Assembly (NCBI GenBank): GCA_963540505.1
Contig: CAUTMV010000001.1
Location: 1-64,000 of the forward strand
Source: Wolinella sp963540505
GTDB lineage: Bacteria > Campylobacterota > Campylobacteria > Campylobacterales > Helicobacteraceae
Direction: 5' to 3'
DNA length: 64,000 nucleotides
In this document: piece by piece, positions 44,545 through 53,116 of the stretch
How positions within the stretch are numbered: position 1 is the first letter of the stretch
Layout: each line of letters opens with the position of its first letter
Program-made: the position numbers and the translations under genes
Notes under the pieces: model-generated
Told to the model about the DNA's origin: nothing
The model's database searches: none
Seen by the model: the letters and a program-made list of their open reading frames with translations, nothing else

Positions 44545-45690
44545 ATGCAAAACGTCCCATTTTTCCTCCCAAACATCAACGAAGCCGAAGTGGAGGAGGT
44601 AACTCAAGTCCTCATGCACCAAACGCCCATGCACGCAGAAGAGAGCAGGGTGGCGCGCCTAGAGGAGGAGTTTCGTTCCTATATCGGAGTGAAGCATGCG
44701 ATAAGTGCGAGCAATGGCGCGTCTGCGATGCACCTCTGTCTGTGCGCGTTGGATCTTAAGCGCGGCGATAAGGTTATCTGTTCGGTGAATTGCCACCCTT
44801 TTATCCCCGAGGCGATTCGCTATTTTGATGCGGAGCCGATTTTTGTCGATGTGAGCGAAGATCACTTCAATATGTTGCCCGAGCAGTGTGAGAAGATTTT
44901 GGAAAAAAACGATTCTAAAAAGCTTCGAGGAATTATCGTCAGTCACATCGGGGGAGCACTGGCTGATGTGGATCGGTTCTATGAGCTGGGCAAGAAATAT
45001 AAAATCAAAATTATCGAAGACGCCACGGAGGCGATGGGACTCACGCATAAGAGCAAAAAGGTTGGCTCATTAAAGGCTGATGCAAGTATTTTTAGCTTCT
45101 TTCCTGAGCGACTCCACAATATCGCTAATGCGGGCATGATGGTCACTAATAATGACGAGCTCGCCAAAAAGGCGTTTTTACTCCGCTATCATGCGCTTGT
45201 GCATGAGCGTGCCGGGGGCGAGCGTCCGGAGTATCTCTACGACGTGCTTGACATCGGGAATCGCTACGACCTTTCGCAGCTTAGTGCCGCGTGTGCGCTC
45301 ATTCAGCTGCGCAAGCAAGAGGACGCGATTAAAAGGCACAAAGAGATTGCCAAAATCTACGACCGCGAGTTAAAATCGCTCCAGCACCTCTCGATTCCCG
45401 CGCGGGTGGGGTCGCATACATTTTCCGCATACATTGTTAAAATTGACAAGAATCGCGACGGTTTCGCTCGCGAGCTCATCGCACGAGGAATCCACACGGA
45501 TTTGCACTATATTCCTCTCCATCTGCTAAGCTATTACAAAAACAAATATCGCCTTAAGGTCAATAACTTCCCCAATGCGTTGCGTAATTTTCAGCAGGTG
45601 CTCTCGCTCCCCATCTATGCGAAACTAAGCAATGATGAGGTTTATTATGTTTGCGAACAGCTAAGGCTCGTGGATAAAGGGCGCATTTAA
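44545..45690 (+). CDS. DegT/DnrJ/EryC1/StrS-family protein lacking the PLP lysine
   Basis: This 381-residue protein has the sugar aminotransferase family fold. The PLP phosphate region (SNGASAMHLCLCAL), the ring-nitrogen Asp159 in IIEDATEAMG and the C-terminal substrate loop TDLHYIPLHLL are present. The usual SFxxxK lysine is replaced: the segment reads FSFFPERLHN, with Arg189 where the Schiff-base lysine belongs. It is therefore either non-aminotransferase or altered chemistry, as in the 3-dehydratase ColD where histidine replaces lysine. It sits between nadE and lpxK, sharing one base with lpxK. Confidence 0.8.
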   Translation: MQNVPFFLPNINEAEVEEVTQVLMHQTPMHAEESRVARLEEEFRSYIGVKHAISASNGASAMHLCLCALDLKRGDKVICSVNCHPFIPEAIRYFDAEPIFVDVSEDHFNMLPEQCEKILEKNDSKKLRGIIVSHIGGALADVDRFYELGKKYKIKIIEDATEAMGLTHKSKKVGSLKADASIFSFFPERLHNIANAGMMVTNNDELAKKAFLLRYHALVHERAGGERPEYLYDVLDIGNRYDLSQLSAACALIQLRKQEDAIKRHKEIAKIYDRELKSLQHLSIPARVGSHTFSAYIVKIDKNRDGFARELIARGIHTDLHYIPLHLLSYYKNKYRLKVNNFPNALRNFQQVLSLPIYAKLSNDEVYYVCEQLRLVDKGRI

Positions 45691-46625
45691 TGCGCTTTAT
45701 CGAGCGGTATTTTTATCGTCCATCAAAAGGGCAGAAGCTCCTTGCATACGCACTTTTTCCATTCTCTTGTCTCTATTGCGCCATTGCGACTTCGCGGCGG
45801 GTTTTTGCGCGCAAAAGGTATTTTCAAGCAGCGATTATCAGCGTGGGGAATCTCATCGTGGGCGGCACGGGGAAAACGCCCTTTCTCACTGAATTGGCGA
45901 AGGAGTATGAGCGCGATTGCGCGGTGATTTCGCGCGGGTATAAGCGCAAAGGCAAAGGGCTTTTGCTCGTGGCGCACGAGGGCAAAATCCTTGCTCCCAC
46001 GCAGAGTAGCGGAGATGAGGCGCAGCTTATTGCACGTAAATTGCCCGAAGCGACGATGATTGTTTCGGAAAATCGCGCTCAGGCGATCCAAAAAGCCCTA
46101 GAGCTTGGCAAGCGCATTATCTTTTTGGACGATGGCTTTCGATTCCCTTACAATAAGCTAAATATTGTGCTGCGTCCGCTTCTTGAGCCGCATTTTTCGC
46201 TCTGCATTCCCTCTGGTGCGTATCGTGAGCGTCCTTGCCTTTATGCGCGCGCGGATATTCTGGCAAAGGAGGGGAGCGATTACAAGCGCGAGGTTGAAAT
46301 CACAAACAAGACCGAGCGCATGCTTTTTGTTACCGCGATTGCCAATCCTTCGAGGCTGGAGCAATATCTCCCCAATGTGGTAGGGAAAATTACCTACGAA
46401 GATCACGCCTTTTTTGAGGAATCGACGCTAAAAAATGAGCTTATTAAACATCAAGCCACGTCGCTTTTAGTTACAGAAAAAGATGAAGTAAAACTTCAAA
46501 ATATGGACGTGCCACTCTCGGTCATGCGCCTTAATCTGCATATCAGCGAGGCGATCCACGCACACACACGGGCGTATATTGCCCATGTGCTGGAAGCTAT
46601 AAAATCAAATCGTGTCGCCCCTTAG
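45690..46625 (+). CDS. lpxK: Tetraacyldisaccharide 4'-kinase (lipid A pathway)
   Basis: This 311-residue inner-membrane kinase phosphorylates the 4' position of the lipid A disaccharide. A membrane-associating N-terminus is followed by the P-loop VGNLIVGGTGKTP (52-64), the SRGYKRKGKG and GDEAQLIARK motifs, and ILFLDDGF-like IIFLDDGFRFP. The start TAATG overlaps the preceding stop. The 3' end overlaps the convergent permease gene by 29 bases. Confidence 0.93.
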   Translation: MRFIERYFYRPSKGQKLLAYALFPFSCLYCAIATSRRVFARKRYFQAAIISVGNLIVGGTGKTPFLTELAKEYERDCAVISRGYKRKGKGLLLVAHEGKILAPTQSSGDEAQLIARKLPEATMIVSENRAQAIQKALELGKRIIFLDDGFRFPYNKLNIVLRPLLEPHFSLCIPSGAYRERPCLYARADILAKEGSDYKREVEITNKTERMLFVTAIANPSRLEQYLPNVVGKITYEDHAFFEESTLKNELIKHQATSLLVTEKDEVKLQNMDVPLSVMRLNLHISEAIHAHTRAYIAHVLEAIKSNRVAP

Positions 46626-47844
46626 GGAGGATTAGATTAAGCACGATTCCCACGATTGCTCCTAGGGCGATTCCGCTGAAGCTCACACCGCCGAGTTTTA
46701 GGCTCATGCCGCCGATTGCGCTGATGAGGATTAGTGAGACGATAATCATATTGCGTGAATTTCCGAAATCCACCTGCGTGCGCACTAGGGTGGCGATTCC
46801 CACGGAGGTGATGATGCCAAAGAGGATCAGCAGGATTCCTCCCATTACAGGCGTGGGAATCGTCTGCAAGAATCCGCCGATTTTCCCGACAAATGCCGCA
46901 CCGATGGCAAAAATCGCCGCCCATGTCATGATGGCGGGATTATAGGCTTTGGTTAGCGTTACCGCACCCGTAACTTCCGAATAGGTCGTATTGGGCGGTC
47001 CTCCTAAAAGTGCGGCGGCAGAAGTGGCGATCCCATCGCCCAGAAGTGTGCTTTTTAGCCCGGGCTTTTCGAGGTAATTTTTCCCCGTAACGTTGCTGAT
47101 AGCGAGCATGTCGCCGATGTGTTCCACCGCTGGAGCGATGGCGATGGGGAAGAGGAAAATAATCGCCTCCCATTGCCATTTTGGCGCGCTAAATGCGGGA
47201 AGTGCGAACCATTTGGCTTCTTTAATCGGCGTGAAATCGACCGCACCATAAAAAAGTGCAACCCCATAACCCACTCCGATTCCCGCAAGAATCGGTAAAA
47301 GCTTCAAAAACCCCTTACCAAGAAGAGTTGAGAGGATCGCAACCGCGCATGAAACAAGTGCGATGGGGATTGCAATCTCTTCGGCGACCAACACGCTCGC
47401 CCCATCGCCACTGCGCCCCATCGCCATATTGACCGCCGTGGGCGAGAGGATTAGCCCGATGGTCATAATTACGGGCCCTACGACAATCGGTGGGAGCAGA
47501 TGATGGATAAACTCATCGCCCTTAAAACGCACCAAAAAGCTCAAAATGACGTAAAAAAGCCCCGTGGCGACGAGCCCTCCCATCGTGCTTGCGATTCCCC
47601 ACTGCTGCGTGCCTGCGATGATCGGCGCGATGAAAGCAAAAGAGGAGGCGAGGAAAATGGGCGGGACGCGCTCTTTGTTGATGAGCTGAAAGAGGAGCGT
47701 GCCGATTCCCGCGGTAAATAGCGCGACATTTGGATCTAGCCCCGTGAGCAAGGGCACAAGCACCAGCGCACCAAATGCGACAAAGAGAAATTGCAGACCG
47801 ATGAGCGCGTCTTTGAGGTGAAAGTGATAGTCGGTTTTTTCCAT
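46597..47844 (-). CDS. uraA: Uracil/xanthine permease (NCS2 family)
   Basis: This 415-residue transporter has about 14 hydrophobic segments and NCS2 signatures: PIVVGPVIMTIGL, VEHIGDMLAISNVTGKNY with the conserved acidic residue, and GLKSTLLGDGIATSAAALLGGPPNTTYSEV. The closing loop GGISFSGIALGAIVGI is recognisable as GGVSFSGIALG. Uracil is the likely substrate. It is transcribed toward lpxK and overlaps it. Confidence 0.92.
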   Translation of the reverse strand: MEKTDYHFHLKDALIGLQFLFVAFGALVLVPLLTGLDPNVALFTAGIGTLLFQLINKERVPPIFLASSFAFIAPIIAGTQQWGIASTMGGLVATGLFYVILSFLVRFKGDEFIHHLLPPIVVGPVIMTIGLILSPTAVNMAMGRSGDGASVLVAEEIAIPIALVSCAVAILSTLLGKGFLKLLPILAGIGVGYGVALFYGAVDFTPIKEAKWFALPAFSAPKWQWEAIIFLFPIAIAPAVEHIGDMLAISNVTGKNYLEKPGLKSTLLGDGIATSAAALLGGPPNTTYSEVTGAVTLTKAYNPAIMTWAAIFAIGAAFVGKIGGFLQTIPTPVMGGILLILFGIITSVGIATLVRTQVDFGNSRNMIIVSLILISAIGGMSLKLGGVSFSGIALGAIVGIVLNLILPKGRHDLIL

Positions 47845-47956
47845 TTTGGAGCCTTTATCGGGAGGATTGCGGGAATCTGTCTGCGGATTTTACCTGCTTA
47901 AAGATTTATTCTCGCTCATGGATTAGAAGCACGCGCAGAGGCGTTGTAAAGTTTTG

Positions 47957-48505
47957 TCAAAATCGCGTCCTAAAGCCGATACGAACGCCATCTGCGTTTG
48001 CATTAGCCTCTATATTTGTCCCATCGGGAAGATATTTATCTACGATTCCCCATGTAAATAGCGCGACTATGGCAGCGCCGGCAATCGTATCATGCACGTA
48101 ATGCGCTTTTACTTTTACCCTGCTCCAGCTCGTAACCAAACTCAGCGCATAGGGGACAATAGCGGGCTTCCAGCCGTATCTTTTATGGACAAACATCGCA
48201 CCTGAGAAAGCACCAGCGGCATGACCGCTCGGGAAGGACTTCCAGCCGTTGCCATTGGGTCTCTCTTCGAGCTCCAGTGCTTTGATTCCCTCCACAGCGA
48301 GCTGTGTAGAGAGTATCAATGCGCCAAGCTGTATGCTCCCCGTGTGATCCTCTTCCATCGCGCTCATTCCGAAAGCATAAGCAGGAGACATGAGCTGCGC
48401 CAAGTCGCCTATTTTGCCATCATCAATCGCTTTTGCCGTATTTGCGCTAAGCATAATGGAGAGAAAAAGCACGGTGCTTTTTGCGAGGTTTGATAATTTT
48501 TTCAC
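47957..48505 (-). CDS. PAP2-family membrane phosphatase
   Basis: This protein of about 182 residues has an N-terminal signal or helix and PAP2 motifs KSFPSGHAAGA and SRVKVKAHYVHDTIAG. The KX6RP motif is less obvious (ALELEERPNGNG). Members dephosphorylate lipid pyrophosphates or lipid A; given lpxK nearby, lipid A is plausible but unproven. The GTG at 48505 has AGGAG upstream and opens directly into the signal, so it is chosen over the track-like longer frame. Confidence 0.8.
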   Translation of the reverse strand: MKKLSNLAKSTVLFLSIMLSANTAKAIDDGKIGDLAQLMSPAYAFGMSAMEEDHTGSIQLGALILSTQLAVEGIKALELEERPNGNGWKSFPSGHAAGAFSGAMFVHKRYGWKPAIVPYALSLVTSWSRVKVKAHYVHDTIAGAAIVALFTWGIVDKYLPDGTNIEANANADGVRIGFRTRF

Positions 48506-48624
48506 GCCTGCTCCTAAAGTGTGAGTTTGATATCCCTTGTGCGTGGACAAGGTGCGATTGGGTAGAATTTCTGCTCTGATTCCCAAAATGTGCTACATTT
48601 ATGCAAAAAATTAGGAGGGAGATT

Positions 48625-49074
48625 ATGACGGATTTTTGCCTAGAGAATCAAGACAATATAGAAATTTGCCTGCGCGATTTTAGAGGTTCGTGGGTGATTC
48701 TCTATTTTTATCCCAAGGATTTTACGCCCGGCTGCACAACAGAGGCGCGGGATTTTAGCGATTTGTTACCCGATTTTGAGGCACTTGGCGCGACGATTCT
48801 TGGTGTGAGTCCCGATGAGAGCTTTAGTCATTGCGATTTTGTTGCAAAAAACGGACTTAAAATCACGCTGCTAAGCGATCCGGATACGCGTGTAGCGCGT
48901 GCTTTTGGAGCGTATGGAGTGAAAAAGCTTTATGGCAAGGAGAGTGAGGGAATTATTCGCTCAACGTTTATTATTAATCCAAAGGGTGAAATCGTGCGCG
49001 AATGGAAAAATGTCCGAACACCCGGGCATGCACAGAGGGTTTTAGACGCGCTTAAAGAGCTTCAAAAAAGCTAA
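48625..49074 (+). CDS. bcp: Bcp-type peroxiredoxin
   Basis: This 149-residue thiol peroxidase reduces organic hydroperoxides. The peroxidatic cysteine is Cys37 in DFTPGCTTEARDF. The resolving cysteine found five residues later in E. coli Bcp is absent (it reads Arg42), so it is a one-cysteine type or uses an external thiol. AGGAGGG precedes the ATG; the upstream in-frame ATG at 48601 would precede this ribosome site. Confidence 0.9.
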   Translation: MTDFCLENQDNIEICLRDFRGSWVILYFYPKDFTPGCTTEARDFSDLLPDFEALGATILGVSPDESFSHCDFVAKNGLKITLLSDPDTRVARAFGAYGVKKLYGKESEGIIRSTFIINPKGEIVREWKNVRTPGHAQRVLDALKELQKS

Positions 49075-49218
49075 AATTAATTCACATTTTTGTAAAATCG
49101 CTCCTCTTTTTCTGAATTTTGGAGAAAGAATAGCTCACACACGCCAATTCTTGTAAGGTTGCGAATATCGCTAAAGGGCGTGGAGGCAAAACCTAAAAAC
49201 ATACCAAGGAGACACATC

Positions 49219-50025
49219 ATGGTAACCATGAAAGACCTACTCGAGTGCGGAGTGCACTTCGGACATCAGACGCGACGCTGGAATCCGAAGATGAAGAAGT
49301 ATATTTTCGGTGTGCGGAAGAATATCCACATCATCGACTTGCAAAAGACATTGCGATATTTCAGATACACCTACAACATCATTCGTGACGCAGCTGCAGA
49401 GGGCAAAGTCGTGATGTTTGTCGGCACGAAAAAGCAGGCAAGCGAGACGCTCAAAGAGTATGCGGAGAGTATTAACGCGCCCTATGTGAATTATCGCTGG
49501 CTAGGTGGTATGCTCACAAACTTCTCGACTATTAGAAAATCCATTAGAAAGCTTGAAATCATCGAAGAGATGGAGAGTAGCGGGCAGATTAATCTGCTCA
49601 CCAAAAAAGAGAAACTTATGCTTTTGCGCAAAAAAGAGAAGCTCGAGAAATATCTCGGGGGCGTGCGCCACATGAAAAAATCCCCCGATATGCTTTTTGT
49701 CATTGACGCGGCTAAGGAGAAAATCGCCGTGGCTGAAGCAAGAAGGCTGGGAATCCCCGTCATCGCTCCGCTGGATACGAACTGCGATCCTGATATGGTG
49801 GATTTCCCGATTCCCGGCAATGATGATGCGATCCGATCCATTCAGCTATTTTGCAAGGAGATTGCCGAGGCGATTACCGAAGGACGCGCATTAGCGGGCG
49901 ATAATGGCGAAACGAACGAGGAAGAAGAGACAGCTCCTGCGAGCGAAGAAGAGAGGCAAGAGGTGCTTGCTGAGGCGATGAGTGAGAGCGGTGAAGAAGG
50001 GCTTTCTAGCGGGGAGGAGGAGTGA
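49219..50025 (+). CDS. rpsB: Ribosomal protein S2
   Basis: This 268-residue small-subunit protein has the N-terminal VTMKDLLECGVHFGHQTRRWNPKM signature. The body includes YVNYRWLGGMLTNFSTI and the conserved PVIAPLDTNCDPD motif. A C-terminal glutamate-rich extension of about 40 residues exceeds the E. coli form but is common in this phylum. AAGGAG sets the ATG. The upstream 130 bases could contain an S2-type leader; I see a TGTAAAAT -10 candidate at about 49093. Confidence 0.96.
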   Translation: MVTMKDLLECGVHFGHQTRRWNPKMKKYIFGVRKNIHIIDLQKTLRYFRYTYNIIRDAAAEGKVVMFVGTKKQASETLKEYAESINAPYVNYRWLGGMLTNFSTIRKSIRKLEIIEEMESSGQINLLTKKEKLMLLRKKEKLEKYLGGVRHMKKSPDMLFVIDAAKEKIAVAEARRLGIPVIAPLDTNCDPDMVDFPIPGNDDAIRSIQLFCKEIAEAITEGRALAGDNGETNEEEETAPASEEERQEVLAEAMSESGEEGLSSGEEE

Positions 50026-51092
50026 TGGCAGAAATTAGCGCGCAACTTGTAAAACAGCTCCGCGAGATGACCGATGCGGGCATGATGGATTGCAAAAAGG
50101 CTCTCGTGGAGGTTGATGGTAACCTTGAAAAAGCTGTCGAATATCTCCGAGAAAAGGGTCTAAGCAAAGCAGCGAAGAAGGCTGATAGAGTTGCTAGTGA
50201 GGGGGTTGTGAGCGTAGAGGTTGGAGCGGATTTTGCCAAAGCTTCGATTCTTGAGATTAACTCCGAAACAGACTTTGTCGCTAAAAATGAGCAGTTTAAA
50301 GAGCTGGTCGCAAAAAGTTCAAAGCTTGTATTTGATAATGCGATTGACAGCACTGAAGCCTTGAGTGGCGCGAGTGTTGAGGGTGTGCCTTTTGGTGAAT
50401 ATCTACAACAAAACATCGCAAAAATCGGCGAAAATATTGTCGTGCGTCGTGTGAATACGCTTAAGGCTGAGGCAAATAGTGTCGTCAATGGCTATGTGCA
50501 TTCAAATGCTCGCGTGGGTGTGCTCATCGCGATAAAATTTGGTAAGGATTCCTCAAAAGTCGCGTGTGCCGAGCTTGCGAGGAATCTTTGCATGCACGCA
50601 GCGGCAATGAAGCCACAAGTGTTAAGCTACACTGAGCTTGATGCGGAGTTTGTCGCTAAGGAGAAGGTCGCGCTGGTTGCGGAGCTGGAGAAAGACAACG
50701 AGGAGCTGAAGCGACTTGGAAAGCCTCTGCATAAGATTCCTAGCTACATCAGTCGTGGCGAACTAAGCGAGCAGGTGCTAAAGGAACAGGAGCAAAAATT
50801 CCGCGAGGAGCTCAAAGCACAGGGTAAACCCGAGGCGATTTGGGATAAGATTATCCCCGGTCAGCTGGAGCGATTCATCGCTGATAGCACGATTCTTGAT
50901 CAACGTTTGACGCTCTTGGGGCAGTTTTATGTGATGGACGATAAAAAGACCATTGCCCAAGTCTTAGAGGCTAAAAGTAAAGAGCTTGGCGACACGATCA
51001 GAGTGGTAAGCTATATTCGCTTTGAGCTGGGCGAGGGAATCGAGAAAAAAGCGTGCAATTTCGCTGAAGAAGTCGCAGCGCAGCTAGGCTAA
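50025..51092 (+). CDS. tsf: Elongation factor Ts
   Basis: This 355-residue nucleotide-exchange factor recycles EF-Tu. It has the N-terminal LREMTDAGMMDCKKAL UBA-like motif and NSETDFVAKNEQF core motif. It is longer than E. coli EF-Ts, owing to the C-terminal region typical of Campylobacterota. The ATG shares a base with the rpsB stop. Confidence 0.96.
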   Translation: MAEISAQLVKQLREMTDAGMMDCKKALVEVDGNLEKAVEYLREKGLSKAAKKADRVASEGVVSVEVGADFAKASILEINSETDFVAKNEQFKELVAKSSKLVFDNAIDSTEALSGASVEGVPFGEYLQQNIAKIGENIVVRRVNTLKAEANSVVNGYVHSNARVGVLIAIKFGKDSSKVACAELARNLCMHAAAMKPQVLSYTELDAEFVAKEKVALVAELEKDNEELKRLGKPLHKIPSYISRGELSEQVLKEQEQKFREELKAQGKPEAIWDKIIPGQLERFIADSTILDQRLTLLGQFYVMDDKKTIAQVLEAKSKELGDTIRVVSYIRFELGEGIEKKACNFAEEVAAQLG

Positions 51093-51736
51093 TGCCGCTC
51101 CTTGAGGCTCATTTTTTAGCCCACTCATTTGAGAGTGAGCTCTTCTCTGAACTCTCTTTCAGCGCAGAGGGCGGGGAATCCATCTCCGTTATGGGCGCGA
51201 GCGGGAGCGGGAAATCCACGCTCCTGCACATACTCTCTACACTTTTAAAGCCTAAAAAGGGCGAGGTGACACTCTTTGGCGATTCGATCTATTCGCTCCC
51301 GCAAGATAAGCTTCTAAAACTGCGCCGCGAAAAGATAGGGATCATCTTTCAGTCCCATTATCTTTTCCGCGGATTTAGCGGCAAGGAAAATCTCGAAGTA
51401 GCCTCGATTCTCTCAAATCAGGCGATTGATGATACGACTTTGGAGAATCTGGGAATCAAGCAGGTCATCAACCAAAACATCAGCACGCTCTCTGGCGGGC
51501 AGCAACAGCGTCTCTCCATCGCGCGCGTCCTCACAAAAAAGCCCAAAATTATCTTCGCTGATGAGCCCACGGGGAATCTTGACAAAGATAGCGCAAATGG
51601 CGTGATGGAGGCACTTTTTGAGTATGTGGTGCGGGAAAATGCCCTGCTGTTTCTCATTACGCATGATGAGCACCTCGCCAAGCGATGCTTGCGCACATAC
51701 TGCCTAGAAGATAGGCGGCTGCTGCCATGGAGCTGA
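51092..51736 (+). CDS. lolD: LolD-like ABC transporter ATPase
   Basis: This 214-residue ATPase has Walker A MGASGSGKST at 34-43, signature LSGGQQQRLSIARV and Walker B IIFADEPTGNLDKD. It matches MacB/LolD-type ATPases that power lipoprotein release from the inner membrane. No permease gene is next to it. The start TAATG overlaps tsf, and the end overlaps fliR by ten bases. Confidence 0.83.
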   Translation: MPLLEAHFLAHSFESELFSELSFSAEGGESISVMGASGSGKSTLLHILSTLLKPKKGEVTLFGDSIYSLPQDKLLKLRREKIGIIFQSHYLFRGFSGKENLEVASILSNQAIDDTTLENLGIKQVINQNISTLSGGQQQRLSIARVLTKKPKIIFADEPTGNLDKDSANGVMEALFEYVVRENALLFLITHDEHLAKRCLRTYCLEDRRLLPWS

Positions 51737-52491
51737 TTTCATTACTAAGCGAAGAGAGCGTAACGAGCTTTCTGCTCCTCTTGCTTCGCTTCACGGGTGT
51801 GATGTTTTTTTTTCCTTTTTTTGAGAATCAGCTCATCTCCACAAGTATCAAGGGTGCGCTTATCTTTTTTCTCACATGGCTATTTTTTCCCACGATTCCC
51901 GCACAAGAGCCACCCGTCGAGATTTTTGCGTTCATCCTTGCAGGCTTGAGCGAGATTATGATGGGATTCATCGCCTCTGTGATGTTGCAAATCGTCTTTG
52001 GCATGGTCTCTTTTGGGGGCGAGATGATCTCTTTTGCGATGGGGCTTACGATGGCGAGTGCATTTGATCCCATCACCGGGACGCAACGCCCGATTATCGG
52101 GCAGCTCACGACCCTTCTCGCCCTCCTGATTGTTTTGGCTACCGATATGCACCATACGTTTTTTCTCTTCATCGCCGAATCGCTGCGCCAGATTCCCCTA
52201 GGGGGTTTTGCCCTTGCGCCGAGCATTAGTGCCTACCTTTTTAAGGCGGTTTCCAATCTCTTTCTCATCGGATTTACGATGGCATTCCCTATTGTGGCGC
52301 TCATTTTGCTCTCGGATATTATTTTTGGCATGATTGGCAAGGCGCACCCGCAATTCAACCTGCTTGTGATCGGATTCCCCGTGAAGATCGCCATCGCGCT
52401 CACGGTTTTTGTCGTGATTCTCCCCGCGATTTTTATTCATTTTAAGCGAGAATTCACCCTCGCACTGCAATCGCTCCCCATCCTATTTTAA
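51727..52491 (+). CDS. fliR: Flagellar export apparatus protein FliR
   Basis: This 254-residue protein of the flagellar type III export gate has about five or six membrane helices. FliR signatures include RFTGVMFFFPFFEN near the start, ISFAMGLTMASAFDP and FPVKIAIALTVFVVI. The gene order tsf-lolD-fliR-chePep matches C. jejuni. Its last four bases overlap nucT on the other strand. Confidence 0.92.
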   Translation: MELISLLSEESVTSFLLLLLRFTGVMFFFPFFENQLISTSIKGALIFFLTWLFFPTIPAQEPPVEIFAFILAGLSEIMMGFIASVMLQIVFGMVSFGGEMISFAMGLTMASAFDPITGTQRPIIGQLTTLLALLIVLATDMHHTFFLFIAESLRQIPLGGFALAPSISAYLFKAVSNLFLIGFTMAFPIVALILLSDIIFGMIGKAHPQFNLLVIGFPVKIAIALTVFVVILPAIFIHFKREFTLALQSLPILF

Positions 52492-53021
52492 TAGGGCTGG
52501 CAGCGTTGTTTCATTTTATTTAAGTATTGTTTAGCTTTCTTAATCATCTCTACATTTTGGCTAATCAATAAAGTTTCATAGCTGTTTTCAAAGGCATTTT
52601 TAGACCAATTTGCCGACCCAAGGAGGATTCTCTTCTGATCGGAAACCGCCATTTTCATGTGCATTAAGCCGTGATAATTGCCGTTTTTCGCCCGATTCCC
52701 CTGAAGCGTGCAGACCTCGATATTTTGGTATTTTGCCAGATACCCTATCGTGGAATGGCTCTTCTGGTCTGCTTGATGTTCGTCATAAATAATATGAACC
52801 TTTACCCCGTTTTTAGCGATTTTTTTAATGGATTTTGCAATTTCCCTATTTGTAAAAGCGTAGATCGCAATGTCTAAACTTTCTTTACTCTCTTCGATAA
52901 AATTAATCAAAGCATTTAATGCATTTTTTTGCTCTTCGGGCATGAGATAAAACTCCTCGCCTCCATAGAGGAGGCGGCTCAAAATCAGAATAAAAACGAG
53001 GAATCGAGCGGGAGATGACAT
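52488..53021 (-). CDS. nucT: Phospholipase D-like membrane nuclease NucT
   Basis: This 177-residue protein has an N-terminal signal/anchor and one PLD motif: His121, Lys123, Asp128 and GSAN at 135-138. It matches H. pylori NucT (HP0323), a surface nuclease used to salvage nucleotides and to process DNA. The single HKD implies a dimer. In H. pylori it is next to chePep as well, supporting the identity. The promoter is shared with divergent chePep. Confidence 0.88.
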   Translation of the reverse strand: MSSPARFLVFILILSRLLYGGEEFYLMPEEQKNALNALINFIEESKESLDIAIYAFTNREIAKSIKKIAKNGVKVHIIYDEHQADQKSHSTIGYLAKYQNIEVCTLQGNRAKNGNYHGLMHMKMAVSDQKRILLGSANWSKNAFENSYETLLISQNVEMIKKAKQYLNKMKQRCQPY

Positions 53022-53031
53022 GTTATCTTCC

Positions 53032-53060
53032 TTGTCAAAGTAGAGATTAATTGTTATAAT
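53032..53060 (+). promoter_or_regulatory. Sigma70 promoter of chePep
   Basis: TTGTCA (53032-53037) and TATAAT (53055-53060) are separated by 17 bases, a near-consensus promoter about 57 bases before the ChePep ATG. The gap is divergent between nucT and chePep. Confidence 0.7.
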
Positions 53061-53116
53061 ATTACCCTTAAATGCGACATTTTTCCCTTATCTAAATCCC
53101 TTTTGGGAGGAAAATT

